64,000 nt of DNA, from assembly GCA_024692565.1 (NCBI GenBank), contig JAILMN010000009.1:1-64000 (forward strand). Direction: 5' to 3'. Shown piece after piece: positions 25,238-34,669 of the stretch. The position numbers and the translations under genes were made by a program. Below the pieces are notes generated by a model that was not told the origin of the DNA, searched no databases, and saw only the letters and a list, made by a program, of their open reading frames with translations. The DNA comes from Paludibacteraceae bacterium (GTDB lineage Bacteria; Bacteroidota; Bacteroidia; Bacteroidales; Paludibacteraceae). Position 1 is the first letter of the stretch. The number at the start of each line of letters is the position of its first letter.

Positions 25238-25750
25238 TTATTTTATATGCTCGATGATGTAGTAAGGGATATCGAGGGCTTGGATCTCGGCTTCGTAGCG
25301 CTCAAAGAGTTCCTGGCGGATGGCGTCTGAGCCATTGGAGCGGGTAGGGTCGGGTACCCAAGGGATATCGGGTTTGCAGAGCAGATAGACGTCCATCGGG
25401 TAGCGCAGGATAGCTTCGTTGAGCCATTCCGGCACGCGGCCAAAAGCATAGTCGAACCAAACCTTCGTGACAATCAGTTCGGTATCGAAAAAGTATTTAC
25501 GATTGGACGATTGACGATTGACTATATTGTCCAATTCTTCAATCTGGTGCTTGGCAATCTCGCAGAGTTCATCCCAAGTGACGTTCGTAGTGCCTTTGCG
25601 CGCCACGTATTCGCGCGCGTACTCAGGCACGCACGTTCCTTTATGCCGCGCGGAAAGATACTTAGCCAGCGTGCTTTTGCCCGTTGACTCAGGACCTATG
25701 ATGCCTACTTTGTAGGGTGTAGGGTGTGCGGTGTAAGGTGTAGAACTCAT
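25238..25750 (-). CDS. P-loop kinase of the NadR ribosylnicotinamide kinase type
   Basis: The 170-residue protein has the P-loop GIIGPESTGKST, then VPEYAREYVARKG, FDTELIVTKVWFDYAFG and CKPDIPWVPDPTR, all characteristic of the kinase half of NadR. The nucleotidyltransferase half is absent, so it would only phosphorylate nicotinamide riboside if it keeps that activity. ATGA overlaps the sprA stop, making it third in a ruvA-sprA operon. Two short tandem repeats fall inside the frame, at 25501-25523 (encoding NRQSSNR) and 25711-25743 (encoding TPYTAHPTPYK). The first Met could be replaced by a start nearer VGIIG. Confidence 0.85.
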   Translation of the reverse strand: MSSTPYTAHPTPYKVGIIGPESTGKSTLAKYLSARHKGTCVPEYAREYVARKGTTNVTWDELCEIAKHQIEELDNIVNRQSSNRKYFFDTELIVTKVWFDYAFGRVPEWLNEAILRYPMDVYLLCKPDIPWVPDPTRSNGSDAIRQELFERYEAEIQALDIPYYIIEHIK

Positions 25751-28700
25751 CGTGTGAGCATCAGCTTGATGTTAAGACCGACGTTATCCGCCTTGACGGG
25801 GTAGGAGGACGAGATAAGCGGAGTCGTACTCTGGTGGTCATAGAAGAGCTGGAGGTTGATCTTCTGACTCAGCACGTAGTCCGCGGAGATCTTGATCGCC
25901 AGCACTTTATTGCCGGACGAAGCCTGCGTGATGCCTTCTTCAACCTTACGCAGCAGCATTTTTACATCTTTATACGACACATCGACCTGCAGCTTGAGGT
26001 CATTGCTTACTTTCTTCTGCCCGCCGTCTTTATTCTTGGTGATGAAATTGAGGTTCTTGATGGTGTATCCTGCGCCGAGGACGAACTCCGACGTGTGTCC
26101 TTCGGTCAGTTGGACGGACGTGACATTAAGCGCGAGGTTGCGCTGCTTGCGGTACTCGGCTTTGAAGGACAGCGAGTTTTTCATCGTCATGTTTACTCCG
26201 ATGAGCGGTGAGAAGGCTTCGGTAAGGGTCACATTGCTGATGTCGTACGTCGAGCTGGGGCTCGGTGCATCGTTCGTCACATCGCGCACGAAACCGATCA
26301 TCCGGTTGTCACCTGCCGCGCCTACCCATGTGCTGTAGCTGCCGAACGAGCCGATGGCGTACTTACAGGTGTAAGCGTGCGTGAGGGTGACGGATTTGAA
26401 GTGGTCTCGCAGGACGGGCAGTTTGCCTAATCCGTCGTAAGTGATAGACCAGTTGGGCAGAATCTTGAGGATGCCGAGGAATGGGTTGAGATTCATCGTC
26501 CGCGGGTCTTTGCCGGTGTAGGCAGAGAGGAAGGCAGGCACGAGTACATCGGCGGAGTTACTGCTAACGTGTCCGTGTTTATTCGAGTCGTACTTGGTGC
26601 CTTCAGGGATGTTACTCAAGAATCCGGTGGTCGGCAAGTCGATGCCGGTATATTGGTCTTGCACGCGCTGCGTGAGGATCTCGCGATTCTCCAGGAAGCG
26701 GTCGTATGCAGAGTTAGCGAAGTTCTCTTCTTGTGAGCCGACGCGACTGAACATCGTTCCGAGCGCTACCTGAGTAATGTTGAACGAGCCGGTCAGGTTC
26801 TCCTGCGGTTGGTCGTAACTATAGATGATGGACGAGGACTGCGCAAAATAGCGCTTCCCGTTCAGTTGCACTTTCAGTCCCGGCAACGGCTCAAGCGTCA
26901 GCTTGACATCAAAATCAGAGGTGTGCGCCCTCACGGCAGGTTGGACAACAGAGGTGTCGCCGGAGAGCCAGCCGTTGCGTTTAGCGCGGTCAATCATGTC
27001 GTTCGGGATGAAACCGAAGGCAAAGTCAAAGCCCGGGGCATAAACGCCATTGACGCGACTCTGACCCATGAAGCCTGCCTCGGGTTCGAAGCCCGGCAAT
27101 GTCATGGAGTTGGTCTCGCGATAGGTGACTTGCAGACGGCGGATCATCGTGCCGACATAGGTAAACATGTCGCCAGCCACTTGCGCCGGAGTCCGTTCGT
27201 TCGGGTCGCGCGAAGTGACGGTGATGGTAGCCTGAGCGCAGTCCGCTTTCGGCGTCAGCATCATCTTGGTGTTACCGGCAGGTTTGAACGAAACAGGTAT
27301 CTTCTTGCCCGTCGAATCGGTGACGATGACGGTGAGCAATTCACTATTGAGGCGGTGCGTGATCTCAATCGATTCGCCTTTGGTCAGACTCATCGTCTGG
27401 GTGTAATTCTTGGGTTTGAAGCTCTTACGCGACCCGCGACCCGAGTAGATTTGCGTAACCTGCTTCCAGTATTTGGACTTACCGTACCATGTTTCGAAAT
27501 TGATACTTCCGTCCACTTGCCACGACTGCTGCGAACTGACGGTATTGCCTCGGTTGACACCGTTCGAGGTGGACGAAGCCGTTCGCGTCCAGTTGTAGTT
27601 GGCGTTATACGAAGCGTTGGCGTTCAGCGCATCGAGGTACGGGATGCGGTTGAACGGCACATTCCAGCTGGCGGTGAATACTTGCTGGTAGGTGTAAGGC
27701 GAGCCCCAGCGCGCCAGCGAACGCTGGATTGTATCTTTCCACGCCTCGTAATGATCGTGGTTGAACTCTGCATCGAAATAGCGACCATTGAGGATTTCCG
27801 GTGTGTATTTGCCTTCATCGATAACCGCATTCATCGCCGATTGGAAGCTGAACTTCATGTTCTTGGTCAGGTCATATTTGATGTCCACATTGCGGTCCCA
27901 GGTGAAGTCTTTGCTGTAGGTGAGGTCCATCTTGTCCGATGCCGAACCGGCGAGATCACGCATCTGCATATGACTGAAGGTACGGTGCATATTGGTGCTG
28001 AAGGACCACGACTGCGGCAGGTAGTAGATATTCATCTCCTTCAGAAACTTCACTTTCTGCACTTTCTGCACTTTGGAGAAGGGTTCCCACGGCTTCGGGT
28101 TGAAGTTATAGGAGTATTGGAACGAACCCTTATGGTCGGTCGTGAGGTTTCGCTCCATCTCGGGCGAGTGCTCGTTCTGCTTGTTGTACGAAGCGGAGAT
28201 GGAGAAGTTAGCCGGGTCCACGAACAGGTCACGTTTCTTGGTATAGTGATGGTTGATCTTGAGGTTGCTGAGGCTGAACGATGTGGACTCGTGTACCGTA
28301 TTCGATAGCTGCTTGATGGAGTCTTTCTCGGCTTTTGTATCGTAGGTCTCGAGTGTTTCTTTGAGCTTCACATCGGTGTCGAGCGGGTCGTAGTCGGGGC
28401 TGGTGGTCTCGTTGCTGTACGAGACGTAGAGCGGCATCTGTATCTTCGCTTTCTCCGGGAAGAGTCGTCCGGCTTCAAGGGCTGCGCTGACGGATAACTG
28501 GTAGAAATTATCCATGTTACGATCCAGCACATTGGACTCGATCGAACCGTATCCGGCGGTTTCGAGTCTTCCTGCTACGTTGACCTGTGCGATGTCACTG
28601 ATGGCGAGTGACGCATTCGCCATGGCTGCCACACCGCCTTGCTCATTGAACTGACTCAGACGCAACTCGTTTACCCAGATCTCACCGGTAGCGTCATGCT

Positions 28701-31700
28701 GCCCGGCATTGCGCACACCGATCATGATGGTCTCGATATCCTCCAAAGTCGGGTTACCGAGGACGGTGATCTTATTCTGCGGCTTATCCGACGCCTCGTC
28801 ATAGATGATGTACGGAATGGTGTTGCTCACACCTTCGTTGCCTGCCCGTTTGGCTTTGTTACGCGATATCTTCGCCGCCGTCAGTACGTTCAACGGGAAA
28901 TCGAACATGTTCTCCTGCGGCCATACTTTGGCGCGGTCGGTAGGACTATTGTTGTTATACAGACCCGCTTCGGTGAGCTTCAGCGGAATTTCGTATTCAT
29001 AGTAGTTATTGCGTAAGTCCGAACCCATACGGATGAAGCAGGTGAGGTCGCCGTCGTGCAGGTTGGGGTCGGCGGATTCGATCTTCTCTGCATGGACGAA
29101 CATCTGCAGGTTCTTATACTGTCTCATATCGTAAGACGTATTCTTGTACATCGCCCGTGCGTCATGCGGGCTGAGGTTGGACACACGGAGCACCATCGCC
29201 TGCTCGTTCTGCGCGATGAGTTGTGCCTGTCCAGGGTCGGTCTGACGGCTCACACCCGGCGGCAGCACGTAGTTAACCGGCGTGCGGGTACTGTTCTCCT
29301 CGATGTTCACGGTCTGCACATCGATGGCTGCACCGGTATTAACGGCTACACCGACAGGAGCCAAGTCACGCGTGTACTGCCGCCAATCACCTCGTACGAG
29401 GTCGAGTGTAGCGAAACGCAGATAGGTCTCTTTCTCGCAGCCCGTGAGGTACATACGCATGAAGCGAATGGATTTCCAGTTACGTATCGAACCGATTTTC
29501 TGCACCGTGGCGCTGTCGCCGCGAAGAGGAATCTTGAATTGATACCATGTTACCTCGACTGTCTCGCCGTTGCGGAGCGTCACTTTGCGGACCTTCTTCT
29601 CCGTGATGTGCTGGCGTCCTACCTCCATCATATCGGGTCTGAGCAGCACTTTGTACTGGTAGTATTTCTCGTATTCGTTGAGAGTGTTGTCTTGGTTGAT
29701 ATCCTCGATATCCGGCGTGAGCGTAGCGGCCGTACCGTAACTCTCCGTCTGTTGCTCGGTAGCCGGCGAGTTACCTTCCGTACCGTTATAGTGCTTGTAG
29801 CGGTCGAGGATGGACACCTCTTCTTCGTCGTAGTCCGTACCGCGGTAGTAATGATAGAGGTCGCCGGCAGGGTCGTTACGCGGCGAAAAGCGGTCGGTAT
29901 TCCATTTATTCCATGTGCCGGAGGAAACACGAGACTGCAGTTCGGTCAGGTATTCTTTGTATGCCGGCCAGTTCTTCTCCTGCTCACTGTTCAGACCGTT
30001 CAGACCGACGTCTTGCAGCCCACGCGAACCGGCTTCGTTGCTGAATGCTACTACGGTGCTTGTGGTACGCGGGACATAACCCCAGACCGTCGAATCAACG
30101 CGACCGTTGTCTTCTGCCGAAACAGGCAGACCGTGCTCGAAGGCTTTCTTGCCGTCACGCAAGATATCCTCGCTGATATCACCGAGGTTGATGTACAGCT
30201 CGCCGTCGTACCCATCCGGGTTGGTCAGCGCCGGATCCATTAACCAGAACTGGATGTACTCGATATTCGCTTTCTCGAAGTCCGTATTATCCAATCGCCG
30301 CATGATACCACCCCAGCGTTTCTTGGGGTTGGTCAGATGACCGTCGCTGTTGATTTCCGAAGCGCTGATGTTATACGAACCTCGTTCTTCGGGGTAGTAC
30401 GCGAGGTTGAGGATAGGCAGTTTGGTATCTACGTTCGTTGCCTCTTGGCGGTTGGGGTAGATCTCGTCCTGATAGACGATACGCGTTCGATGGTCGCTCA
30501 TCGCCACCAAGTCGTTCTTGATGTGCGCCGGCGTGTTCGTTTGCGGGTAGCCGAAGATAGGATCGACGGAGTACCACGCGAGGTGCGCACGGTTCTTGTT
30601 GTAAGACGTGAGATTGATGTGCTTGGACTCCTCGAAGACGGTAGGCGTGGATGCTAAGAACCAATAACTCGGATAGTGCACATCGATGTTGGTGGTGGTG
30701 CTCTCGAAGTCGTCTATGTATGCCGTTCCGACCGAACCCACATCGTTCGTGTGACCCGGAATAAGGTGCGCGAACTCGGCATTGATGGAGAAGGTGGAAG
30801 GTGCGGTAGCGTTGATCCAAGGAATCTTATCGATAGCGTTGGTGAGCCACTGCATCTCGGTTTTCCAACTTCCGTTAACGCCCCAGATCGTGTTCGCCAA
30901 GGGCTCCGAACCTGTGTTCACTTTGGTCGTCAGCGGACGCTCGCGAAGGTGCATGATGGTACCACCGATAATGAGGTCTTTGTTGAATTCGTACTCCAGG
31001 TGCGCACCGAAGAGGCTCTTGCGCTGCATGGAGAAGGTGCTTTGGTTCTCCAGTTTGACATCTACGTTCGTGCCGGACTCGAGGATGGACGTATTGAGGA
31101 TGGTCACCGTTCCCATCGTGTAGTCCACCGTATAATCGACGTTCTCGATGAGGGTGGCACCGCCTGCAGTTACAGTTACCGAGCCGCGAGGCACGTTCAT
31201 CGCGCCCAAGCGAATCTCGCTGCCGTTGGATCCTTTGTACCGACCCGTGAGGTGGAACTTGTTCTTCTCGCTCAACTCCTGCGCCACGACGAGCGTGGAG
31301 TCATACAGTTCGGGGAAGCAGTATTTGGCGGTCAACCGCGGGTCATTACCCAGCGCTGCGGCCAAGTGGCTGCCGAAGGGTTCTAGTACGGGGAAGATGA
31401 TCTTACCGCCGCTGGAGTAAACGGTGAGTCCTTCGATATAGTCGAATCGTCCGTCCGGGCTGGCGTTATGCTTCTGGTCCAAGCGGTCGAGGTTCATCAC
31501 GCGGATGAGTTGCTTGCCGTCGATAGGTCCTTCGTTCAGGTACTGCATCTCCGTTCCCACCGAGTCGTTGCGGTAGGTAATGTACAGTTCGAACTTATCG
31601 GAATTGATACTCGTGGCACCGAGCGAGTAGATGTTTTTCATCATCAGGTCCCATGTGCCGCGCTTCTTGACAGTCGGTGCGTTGGCGCTCGATTTCAGCA

Positions 31701-33270
31701 TCTTCAATGCCAGCGCTGCAGGCGCACGCAACTCATCGCTACCGTCCGTGGAGAACTCGCCCACCTGATAGATGCGGCCATTGTATGAGTATTCGTATGC
31801 CACGGCGAGCACCTCGTCTTGGTTCAGCGCCGCTTTCAGCGAGATGTATCCCAAGGCTGCGTTGAGCGTATATTCGCTGCTCGACAGCAACCGTGCCGAT
31901 TCGATTTTCTCAAAGTCCACACCGCCTTGCATGCCGTTCAGTCCTTCGAGAGCAGTGCTCGTCAGTTGCAGGTCGCGGAAGGGCGTGGCGCGTACGGTTT
32001 CGTACAGGCTGTTGGTGTTGTTATCCGGTGCTCCTGTCGGTGTGCCGGTCCAGGACGTATTCTGTACGTGCGCGTTGTTCTCACCGAGGTCGGTGAAGGC
32101 CACGATGTTACGCGCCTGGTCGTAGTTGCCGCGTTTATTGGTGATCCAAACCTCAATCTTGTTGATCGTCACACCGGACGCGATATACGGCACGGACTCC
32201 ATCGCTTTCTCGTAGTTATCGCGGAAGAAATGGCCGAGGAAGAAGTGTCGGTTTTCGTCGTAGTTATCTCCCGACACATCGAATTTGGTCATCTGCGCGC
32301 CGCCTTTGCTGCTCACCGTCTGCGCCTCACTGTTCTGCTGCGATATAAGGGCTTGGATGCGGAACTTACCGAACTTCAGATTCGCTTTGATACCAAAGAG
32401 CGCCTTGCTGCCGCGGATGAGCGAACTCGGCAGGTCCAGACTGACGTTACCCGCTTCGATGGATTGGATGATATCGTCTTCCTCGCCCTTGTAGTTAAGT
32501 TTGAGGTTTTGCTGGTCGAAGGAGAACGAGGCTTCGGTGTTGTACGAGAGGTTGAAATTGATTTTCTGACCCACTTTACCTTGGATGCTTGCTTGGATCT
32601 TCTCGTCGAAATTGAAGATGTTGTTGTTGCGCGCGCGTAGCGTTAGAGAGGGGTTGGCGATGTACTGATGCTTGAAGCCGAAGAGCAACTCTGCCGAACC
32701 CTGCATCTTCAGTTGCACACCACCCGGTCCGAAGATCTTATCGGCAGGACCGATATTGAATTTCATGTCGGTGATGTCAAATTTCTTCTCGTTGTTATGC
32801 TCCACCTCGCCGATTTTCTGCTGCCAGTAGTTATGCATGATCTGCCGTTCGGAAAAGCGGTTGTACTCATCGGCGGTCATCATATATGGCGTGGTGATAT
32901 CGGTGTCACCCATGCGCGTGTGGAAGACGTAGGTGCCGCTTACCGGGTCGTACTCCACCGTTGTGCTGATGTTATCCGGATCGCGCAGGTAGATGGAGCC
33001 GTTTGGTGCCCAAATGGCACTGTCCCCCTCCGTTTCCGTGACGTAGTCCGCAACGTCCTCGGGGGTCTTGTCTGCAGTCTGATTGCCGGCGTCTGACTTC
33101 TGATTTCTGACTTCTGATTTCTGATTCTCCTTCTCTTTCTCCGCTTCCTTGCGTGCTTTCTCCTCTGCCACCAATTGTTTGAGTGACTTCTGGGCGTACG
33201 CAGGTTGGACCGCCGTGATACTCCACAGCAGCAAAAGAACGAATATTATATAGGAAAATCTAAATTTCAA
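25747..33270 (-). CDS. sprA: SprA/Sov, outer-membrane translocon of the type IX secretion system
   Basis: The 2507-residue protein starts with a signal peptide (FVLLLLWSITAVQPAYAQ), then a charged low-complexity stretch, and continues as an extremely large beta-barrel chain. GGVQLKMQGSAELLFGFKHQ, FNFDEKIQASIQGKVGQKINFNL, VGTAYIDDFESTTTNIDV and GEIWVNELRLSQFNEQGG are typical SprA segments. SprA is the pore that exports T9SS cargo such as gliding adhesins and secreted enzymes. The gene follows ruvA, a common pairing in this phylum. Tandem short repeats sit in frame at 33091-33127 (residues near 50) and 28051-28076. The length is normal for the family. Confidence 0.96.
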   Translation of the reverse strand: MKFRFSYIIFVLLLLWSITAVQPAYAQKSLKQLVAEEKARKEAEKEKENQKSEVRNQKSDAGNQTADKTPEDVADYVTETEGDSAIWAPNGSIYLRDPDNISTTVEYDPVSGTYVFHTRMGDTDITTPYMMTADEYNRFSERQIMHNYWQQKIGEVEHNNEKKFDITDMKFNIGPADKIFGPGGVQLKMQGSAELLFGFKHQYIANPSLTLRARNNNIFNFDEKIQASIQGKVGQKINFNLSYNTEASFSFDQQNLKLNYKGEEDDIIQSIEAGNVSLDLPSSLIRGSKALFGIKANLKFGKFRIQALISQQNSEAQTVSSKGGAQMTKFDVSGDNYDENRHFFLGHFFRDNYEKAMESVPYIASGVTINKIEVWITNKRGNYDQARNIVAFTDLGENNAHVQNTSWTGTPTGAPDNNTNSLYETVRATPFRDLQLTSTALEGLNGMQGGVDFEKIESARLLSSSEYTLNAALGYISLKAALNQDEVLAVAYEYSYNGRIYQVGEFSTDGSDELRAPAALALKMLKSSANAPTVKKRGTWDLMMKNIYSLGATSINSDKFELYITYRNDSVGTEMQYLNEGPIDGKQLIRVMNLDRLDQKHNASPDGRFDYIEGLTVYSSGGKIIFPVLEPFGSHLAAALGNDPRLTAKYCFPELYDSTLVVAQELSEKNKFHLTGRYKGSNGSEIRLGAMNVPRGSVTVTAGGATLIENVDYTVDYTMGTVTILNTSILESGTNVDVKLENQSTFSMQRKSLFGAHLEYEFNKDLIIGGTIMHLRERPLTTKVNTGSEPLANTIWGVNGSWKTEMQWLTNAIDKIPWINATAPSTFSINAEFAHLIPGHTNDVGSVGTAYIDDFESTTTNIDVHYPSYWFLASTPTVFEESKHINLTSYNKNRAHLAWYSVDPIFGYPQTNTPAHIKNDLVAMSDHRTRIVYQDEIYPNRQEATNVDTKLPILNLAYYPEERGSYNISASEINSDGHLTNPKKRWGGIMRRLDNTDFEKANIEYIQFWLMDPALTNPDGYDGELYINLGDISEDILRDGKKAFEHGLPVSAEDNGRVDSTVWGYVPRTTSTVVAFSNEAGSRGLQDVGLNGLNSEQEKNWPAYKEYLTELQSRVSSGTWNKWNTDRFSPRNDPAGDLYHYYRGTDYDEEEVSILDRYKHYNGTEGNSPATEQQTESYGTAATLTPDIEDINQDNTLNEYEKYYQYKVLLRPDMMEVGRQHITEKKVRKVTLRNGETVEVTWYQFKIPLRGDSATVQKIGSIRNWKSIRFMRMYLTGCEKETYLRFATLDLVRGDWRQYTRDLAPVGVAVNTGAAIDVQTVNIEENSTRTPVNYVLPPGVSRQTDPGQAQLIAQNEQAMVLRVSNLSPHDARAMYKNTSYDMRQYKNLQMFVHAEKIESADPNLHDGDLTCFIRMGSDLRNNYYEYEIPLKLTEAGLYNNNSPTDRAKVWPQENMFDFPLNVLTAAKISRNKAKRAGNEGVSNTIPYIIYDEASDKPQNKITVLGNPTLEDIETIMIGVRNAGQHDATGEIWVNELRLSQFNEQGGVAAMANASLAISDIAQVNVAGRLETAGYGSIESNVLDRNMDNFYQLSVSAALEAGRLFPEKAKIQMPLYVSYSNETTSPDYDPLDTDVKLKETLETYDTKAEKDSIKQLSNTVHESTSFSLSNLKINHHYTKKRDLFVDPANFSISASYNKQNEHSPEMERNLTTDHKGSFQYSYNFNPKPWEPFSKVQKVQKVKFLKEMNIYYLPQSWSFSTNMHRTFSHMQMRDLAGSASDKMDLTYSKDFTWDRNVDIKYDLTKNMKFSFQSAMNAVIDEGKYTPEILNGRYFDAEFNHDHYEAWKDTIQRSLARWGSPYTYQQVFTASWNVPFNRIPYLDALNANASYNANYNWTRTASSTSNGVNRGNTVSSQQSWQVDGSINFETWYGKSKYWKQVTQIYSGRGSRKSFKPKNYTQTMSLTKGESIEITHRLNSELLTVIVTDSTGKKIPVSFKPAGNTKMMLTPKADCAQATITVTSRDPNERTPAQVAGDMFTYVGTMIRRLQVTYRETNSMTLPGFEPEAGFMGQSRVNGVYAPGFDFAFGFIPNDMIDRAKRNGWLSGDTSVVQPAVRAHTSDFDVKLTLEPLPGLKVQLNGKRYFAQSSSIIYSYDQPQENLTGSFNITQVALGTMFSRVGSQEENFANSAYDRFLENREILTQRVQDQYTGIDLPTTGFLSNIPEGTKYDSNKHGHVSSNSADVLVPAFLSAYTGKDPRTMNLNPFLGILKILPNWSITYDGLGKLPVLRDHFKSVTLTHAYTCKYAIGSFGSYSTWVGAAGDNRMIGFVRDVTNDAPSPSSTYDISNVTLTEAFSPLIGVNMTMKNSLSFKAEYRKQRNLALNVTSVQLTEGHTSEFVLGAGYTIKNLNFITKNKDGGQKKVSNDLKLQVDVSYKDVKMLLRKVEEGITQASSGNKVLAIKISADYVLSQKINLQLFYDHQSTTPLISSSYPVKADNVGLNIKLMLTR
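33091..33127. repeat. tandem TCTGATT/TCTGACT words inside sprA
   Basis: TCTGACTTCTGATTTCTGAC repeats through about 37 bases and encodes the low-complexity NQKSEVRNQKSD just after the signal peptide. The length of this tract is probably variable. Confidence 0.75.
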
Positions 33271-33300
33271 TCGTACCTCGTCAATCGTCCAATCGTCAAT
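33268..33300. repeat. tandem CAATCGT words between ruvA and sprA
   Basis: CAATCGTACCTCGTCAATCG and TCCAATCGTCAAT fill the gap and touch the sprA start codon. It is the same word family as at 22626-22659. Confidence 0.8.
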
Positions 33301-33302
33301 TA

Positions 33303-33920
33303 TTAAAGCATGGTCAATGCTTTTCGAATCACTCCTTCCACGCTGAGCGTCGGTTCGGCTTTCAATATCTTATCCACCGCTTTTCCGCTTGCCTGTGCCG
33401 CGAAGCCCAACATCGTCAGCGCACTGATGGCTTCGGCGCGTACACCATTCATCATTTCATCATTAAGCGAAGCGTCACCATTAAAGAGTTCGGTCGGGTC
33501 GCCGCCCAAGTCGAGTTTGAGTGCTTTGTCTTTGAGGTCCACGATGATACGTTGTGCGGTCTTGCTGCCGAGTCCTTTCACTTTCGCCATCGCCTTGGTG
33601 TTACCCGTTGCGATGAGCATACGCAGTTCTTCTGCGGTGAAAGCCGACATAATCATTCGTGCCGTGGCAGCGCCCACGCCGCTGACGGTCATCAGCAGTT
33701 CGAATAGTTGCCGTTCGGCTTTGGTCACAAACCCATATAAGTCATGCGAGTCCTCGCGGATTACTTCCGTGGTGAATAACTTGGCTTCTTTCTCTTCGTT
33801 GCCGACGAGTGCCGAGTAGCCGGGTAGCGTGATGGCGATGTTGTAACCCACGCCGGAAGCCTCAATAATCGCCTCCGCAGGGTTGAGCTCAACCAATGTT
33901 CCTTTGATATATTCAATCAT
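33303..33920 (-). CDS. ruvA: Holliday junction branch-migration subunit RuvA
   Basis: The 205-residue protein starts MIEYIKGTLVEL and has the OB-fold domain (1-65), tandem helix-hairpin-helix motifs (ELLMTVSGVGAATARMIMS and MAKVKGLGSKTAQRIIVDL) and the C-terminal RuvB-binding helices. It tetramerises on Holliday junctions and loads RuvB during recombination repair. It is the first gene of the ruvA-sprA-NadR unit, behind the promoter at 33962-33993. Confidence 0.97.
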   Translation of the reverse strand: MIEYIKGTLVELNPAEAIIEASGVGYNIAITLPGYSALVGNEEKEAKLFTTEVIREDSHDLYGFVTKAERQLFELLMTVSGVGAATARMIMSAFTAEELRMLIATGNTKAMAKVKGLGSKTAQRIIVDLKDKALKLDLGGDPTELFNGDASLNDEMMNGVRAEAISALTMLGFAAQASGKAVDKILKAEPTLSVEGVIRKALTML

Positions 33921-33961
33921 AATTTCCTACGCGTAAGCGCATACTCACGCAATTTAGCCCG

Positions 33962-33993
33962 CAAAAGTACTGCTTTTTTTTGACATACGCAAA
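33962..33993 (-). promoter_or_regulatory. promoter of ruvA-sprA
   Basis: Read on the minus strand: TTTG (33993-33990), 20 bases, TACTTTTG (33969-33962), with the shared spacer CGTATGTCAAAAAAAAGCAG. It stands back to back with the promoter at 34010. Confidence 0.88.
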
Positions 33994-34009
33994 TATTTTT
34001 GCATTTTTC

Positions 34010-34039
34010 TTGTGTATATAAAAAAAAGCAGTACTTTTG
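34010..34039 (+). promoter_or_regulatory. promoter of a truncated transporter gene
   Basis: TTG (34010-34012), 19 bases ending AAAAAAAAGCAG, then TACTTTTG (34032-34039), 8 bases before the ATG of the remnant at 34048. Confidence 0.8.
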
Positions 34040-34047
34040 CAGCTGCT

Positions 34048-34275
34048 ATGAAAACATTCAAACAAATCGTCAAGAGTTATACGCAAATCAGTCTGATGTT
34101 GCGGATATTTATCGGTCTGGTCATCGGTGCGGCGCTGGGGTTGATAGTGCCATCATGGTGGCAACCACCATTAGTAAAATCTTTTTCATATTCATTGTTT
34201 GTTGATTTTAGTTATTCTTTTTTGGTTGCGACCAGATCCATCAATCCGCTGCCGCTCAGGGTGAGGCCCATGTAG
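34048..34275 (+). pseudogene. N-terminal fragment of a dicarboxylate/amino acid:cation symporter (SDF family)
   Basis: The first 38 residues (YTQISLMLRIFIGLVIGAAL, then GLIVPSWW) match the cytoplasmic start and first helix of SstT/GltP-type symporters, which should run to about 400 residues. After that the frame enters sequence that is the antisense of the neighbouring lipoprotein remnant and stops at 75 codons. More than 90% of the transporter is missing, although its promoter is intact. A deletion with one end here and one in the lipoprotein gene would explain the join. Confidence 0.65.
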
Positions 34276-34440
34276 GTCCCCCTCATAAAGACATCTACCG
34301 TCCATTTGATCTGGTTACCCGTGAGCACACCAAAGAAACGCATCGCGAGCATCTTTCGGGTCACTCTTACCACGTTCGCAACTACATAACACTGCTACCG
34401 CCAGTAGCATCATAACGATAAATGGAAATGACTTTTTCAT
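34212..34440 (-). pseudogene. frameshifted small lipoprotein gene
   Basis: From ATG at 34440 the frame encodes a lipoprotein signal (FIVMMLLAVAVLCSCERG) and stops after 41 residues. Near 34350 a second frame continues with MRFFGVLTGNQIKWTVDVFM and ends VATKKE at 34212. The two halves join by a frameshift or small deletion into a protein of about 75 residues. Family unknown. The gene still has a promoter at 34474-34505. Confidence 0.55.
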
Positions 34441-34473
34441 GATATTCATTATGTTAAAAAACATTTTCGGCGG

Positions 34474-34505
34474 CAAAGGTACAAAAAAAAATTTTGAATA
34501 CGCAA
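34474..34505 (-). promoter_or_regulatory. promoter of the lipoprotein remnant
   Basis: Minus strand: TTG (34505-34503), 21 bases, TACCTTTG (34481-34474), 34 bases before the remnant's ATG. Confidence 0.65.
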
Positions 34506-34552
34506 GCGCATACGTATAAATTTACGAATTGTCACTAAAAACACAAAAAATA

Positions 34553-34584
34553 TTTGCGTATGTCAAAAAAAAGCAGTAATTTTG
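34553..34584 (+). promoter_or_regulatory. promoter of the PPIase-GldG-ParAB run
   Basis: TTTG (34553-34556), 20 bases with the shared spacer CGTATGTCAAAAAAAAGCAG, TAATTTTG (34577-34584). The leader before the first ATG is about 80 bases. Confidence 0.88.
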
Positions 34585-34669
34585 CACGCTATTTTGTGCG
34601 GACGGCACGATAGTTGTTGAAAACGGGGTAAAAATAATAGGAATACATATTCTAAAAACAAACGATACA

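Noticed and set aside
26809-28308. 499-residue plus-strand ORF inside sprA, and similar ones at 29056-30243 and 30676-31386
   Set aside because: Arg/Val/His-rich translations typical of the antisense frame of a G+C-balanced gene; sprA is clearly the real gene.
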